Assembly (NCBI GenBank): GCA_021205715.1
Contig: JAJPXA010000127.1
Span: 1 to 6,348, forward strand
From: Bacillota bacterium
GTDB lineage: Bacteria; Bacillota; Clostridia; UBA1381
Direction: 5' to 3'
DNA length: 6,348 nt
Position 1 is the first letter of the stretch. Every line of letters begins with the position of its first letter. This document shows, piece after piece, positions 5,806 to 6,348 of the stretch. The notes below the pieces were generated by a model. It was not told the DNA's origin and searched no databases. It saw only the letters and a program-made list of their open reading frames with translations. The translations under genes were made by a program, and so were the position numbers.

Positions 5806-6348
5806 TCACAAGTCTTTGAATATTTTCATAATTTCTTCCTTGACCGCTAAATTTTCGGAAAAGGCGCTCGCGCTCCCCGCCGACACTCCCAATTTCAGCG
5901 CCGCCAAAAAATCGCCGCTTTCCATATAGCCCGCTATAAATCCGGCAACCATCGAGTCGCCGGCGCCTGTGGAATTAACCATTTTCCCCTTTGGCGCTTC
6001 GATTTCATAAACGCCGCCGTCGCCACAGGCAAGCACCGCGCCGTCGCCCGCCATAGACACAAGCACATTTTCCGCGCCCATAGATCGCAGCTTCTTCGCG
6101 TAAGGAATTACGTCCGCTCTTGTTTTAAGCTCAACGCCGAAAATATCACCCAGCTCGCGGTTGTTGGGTTTTATCAGAAACGGCTTAAATTTAAGCGTGT
6201 TCACAAGCAAATCACCTGTCGCGTCTACGACGGTTTTTAATTTCCTGTCCTCCAAACGCTCCATTATATCGCAATAAATCGAATCGGGGAGCGATTTTGG
6301 GCCGCTTCCGGCAAGCACAAGCACATCGCCGTCGTTCAGCAAATCAAG
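5806..6348 (-). CDS. fruK: 1-phosphofructokinase (PfkB family), N-terminal part outside window
   Basis: C-terminal 180 residues of a PfkB-family sugar kinase; the full protein is usually about 300, so roughly 120 residues lie beyond the right edge. The frame is open to the last base (it reads LDLLNDGDVLVLAGSGPKSL), so the TTG at 6342 is not a real start. Visible motifs are LAGSGPKSLPDSIY, FLIKPNNRELGDIFG, NVLVSMAGDGAV, and the family signature NSTGAGDSMVAGF, whose Asp (codon 5956-5958) is the catalytic base and whose GAG forms the anion hole. The AFSENLA segment near the end is typical of FruK. The enzyme phosphorylates fructose-1-phosphate, the product of fructose PTS import, to fructose-1,6-bisphosphate with ATP. 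Tagatose-6-phosphate kinase (LacC) is the near relative to exclude, but KPNNRELGDIFG and the neighbouring HPr favour FruK. It is upstream of the HPr gene and likely co-transcribed, as I see no good promoter or terminator in the 76-base gap (5730-5805). Confidence 0.9.
   Translation of the reverse strand, partial: LDLLNDGDVLVLAGSGPKSLPDSIYCDIMERLEDRKLKTVVDATGDLLVNTLKFKPFLIKPNNRELGDIFGVELKTRADVIPYAKKLRSMGAENVLVSMAGDGAVLACGDGGVYEIEAPKGKMVNSTGAGDSMVAGFIAGYMESGDFLAALKLGVSAGSASAFSENLAVKEEIMKIFKDL

Noticed and set aside
5740..5808. Promoter for the HPr gene inside the fruK-HPr gap
   Set aside because: TACAAT and TAAAAT occur on the minus strand, but no -35-like hexamer sits at a workable distance.

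Overview
The window looks like ordinary chromosomal core sequence from a Gram-positive, low-to-mid-GC bacterium of the Firmicutes, most likely class Clostridia. The basis is a WalR/WalK/YycI-type cell-wall control locus, strong AGGAGG-type ribosome binding sites, intrinsic terminators with U-tracts, a sigma-A promoter and a clostridial style of HPr. I cannot place it more finely. I see no mobile elements, CRISPR, tRNA, rRNA or phage genes.

Layout, left to right. Positions 1-686 (+) hold a response regulator of the OmpR/PhoB class, closely resembling WalR (YycF). Its first few residues lie outside the window. An intrinsic terminator (695-730) follows, and then the WalK-type membrane sensor kinase (763-2592, +). 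Seventeen bases later comes a single-pass membrane protein resembling the YycI regulator of WalK (2610-3413, +). A 179-base gap (3414-3592) holds a 16-base perfect palindrome, a near-consensus promoter and an inverted repeat over its -10 region. The promoter drives glmS (3593-5416, +), the first enzyme of the amino-sugar branch that feeds peptidoglycan. A shared bidirectional terminator (5432-5465) separates glmS from two convergent genes on the minus strand: a small HPr phosphocarrier (5472-5729), and upstream of it fruK, 1-phosphofructokinase (5806-6348, cut by the window edge).

How the genes fit together. The left part is a cell-envelope module: WalK senses a wall-related signal, phosphorylates WalR, and the YycI-like protein probably modulates WalK at the membrane. 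GlmS makes glucosamine-6-phosphate from fructose-6-phosphate and glutamine for wall precursors. The right part is sugar entry: HPr carries phosphate for the phosphotransferase system (PTS), and FruK converts fructose-1-phosphate from a fructose PTS to fructose-1,6-bisphosphate.

No wholly new system is visible. The points most worth a second look are an HPr that keeps the catalytic His15 but has Arg in place of the regulatory Ser46, a terminator between walR and walK, a symmetric element over the glmS promoter where the leader is too short for a glmS ribozyme, and the loss of two of four zinc-ligand positions in the WalK PAS domain.
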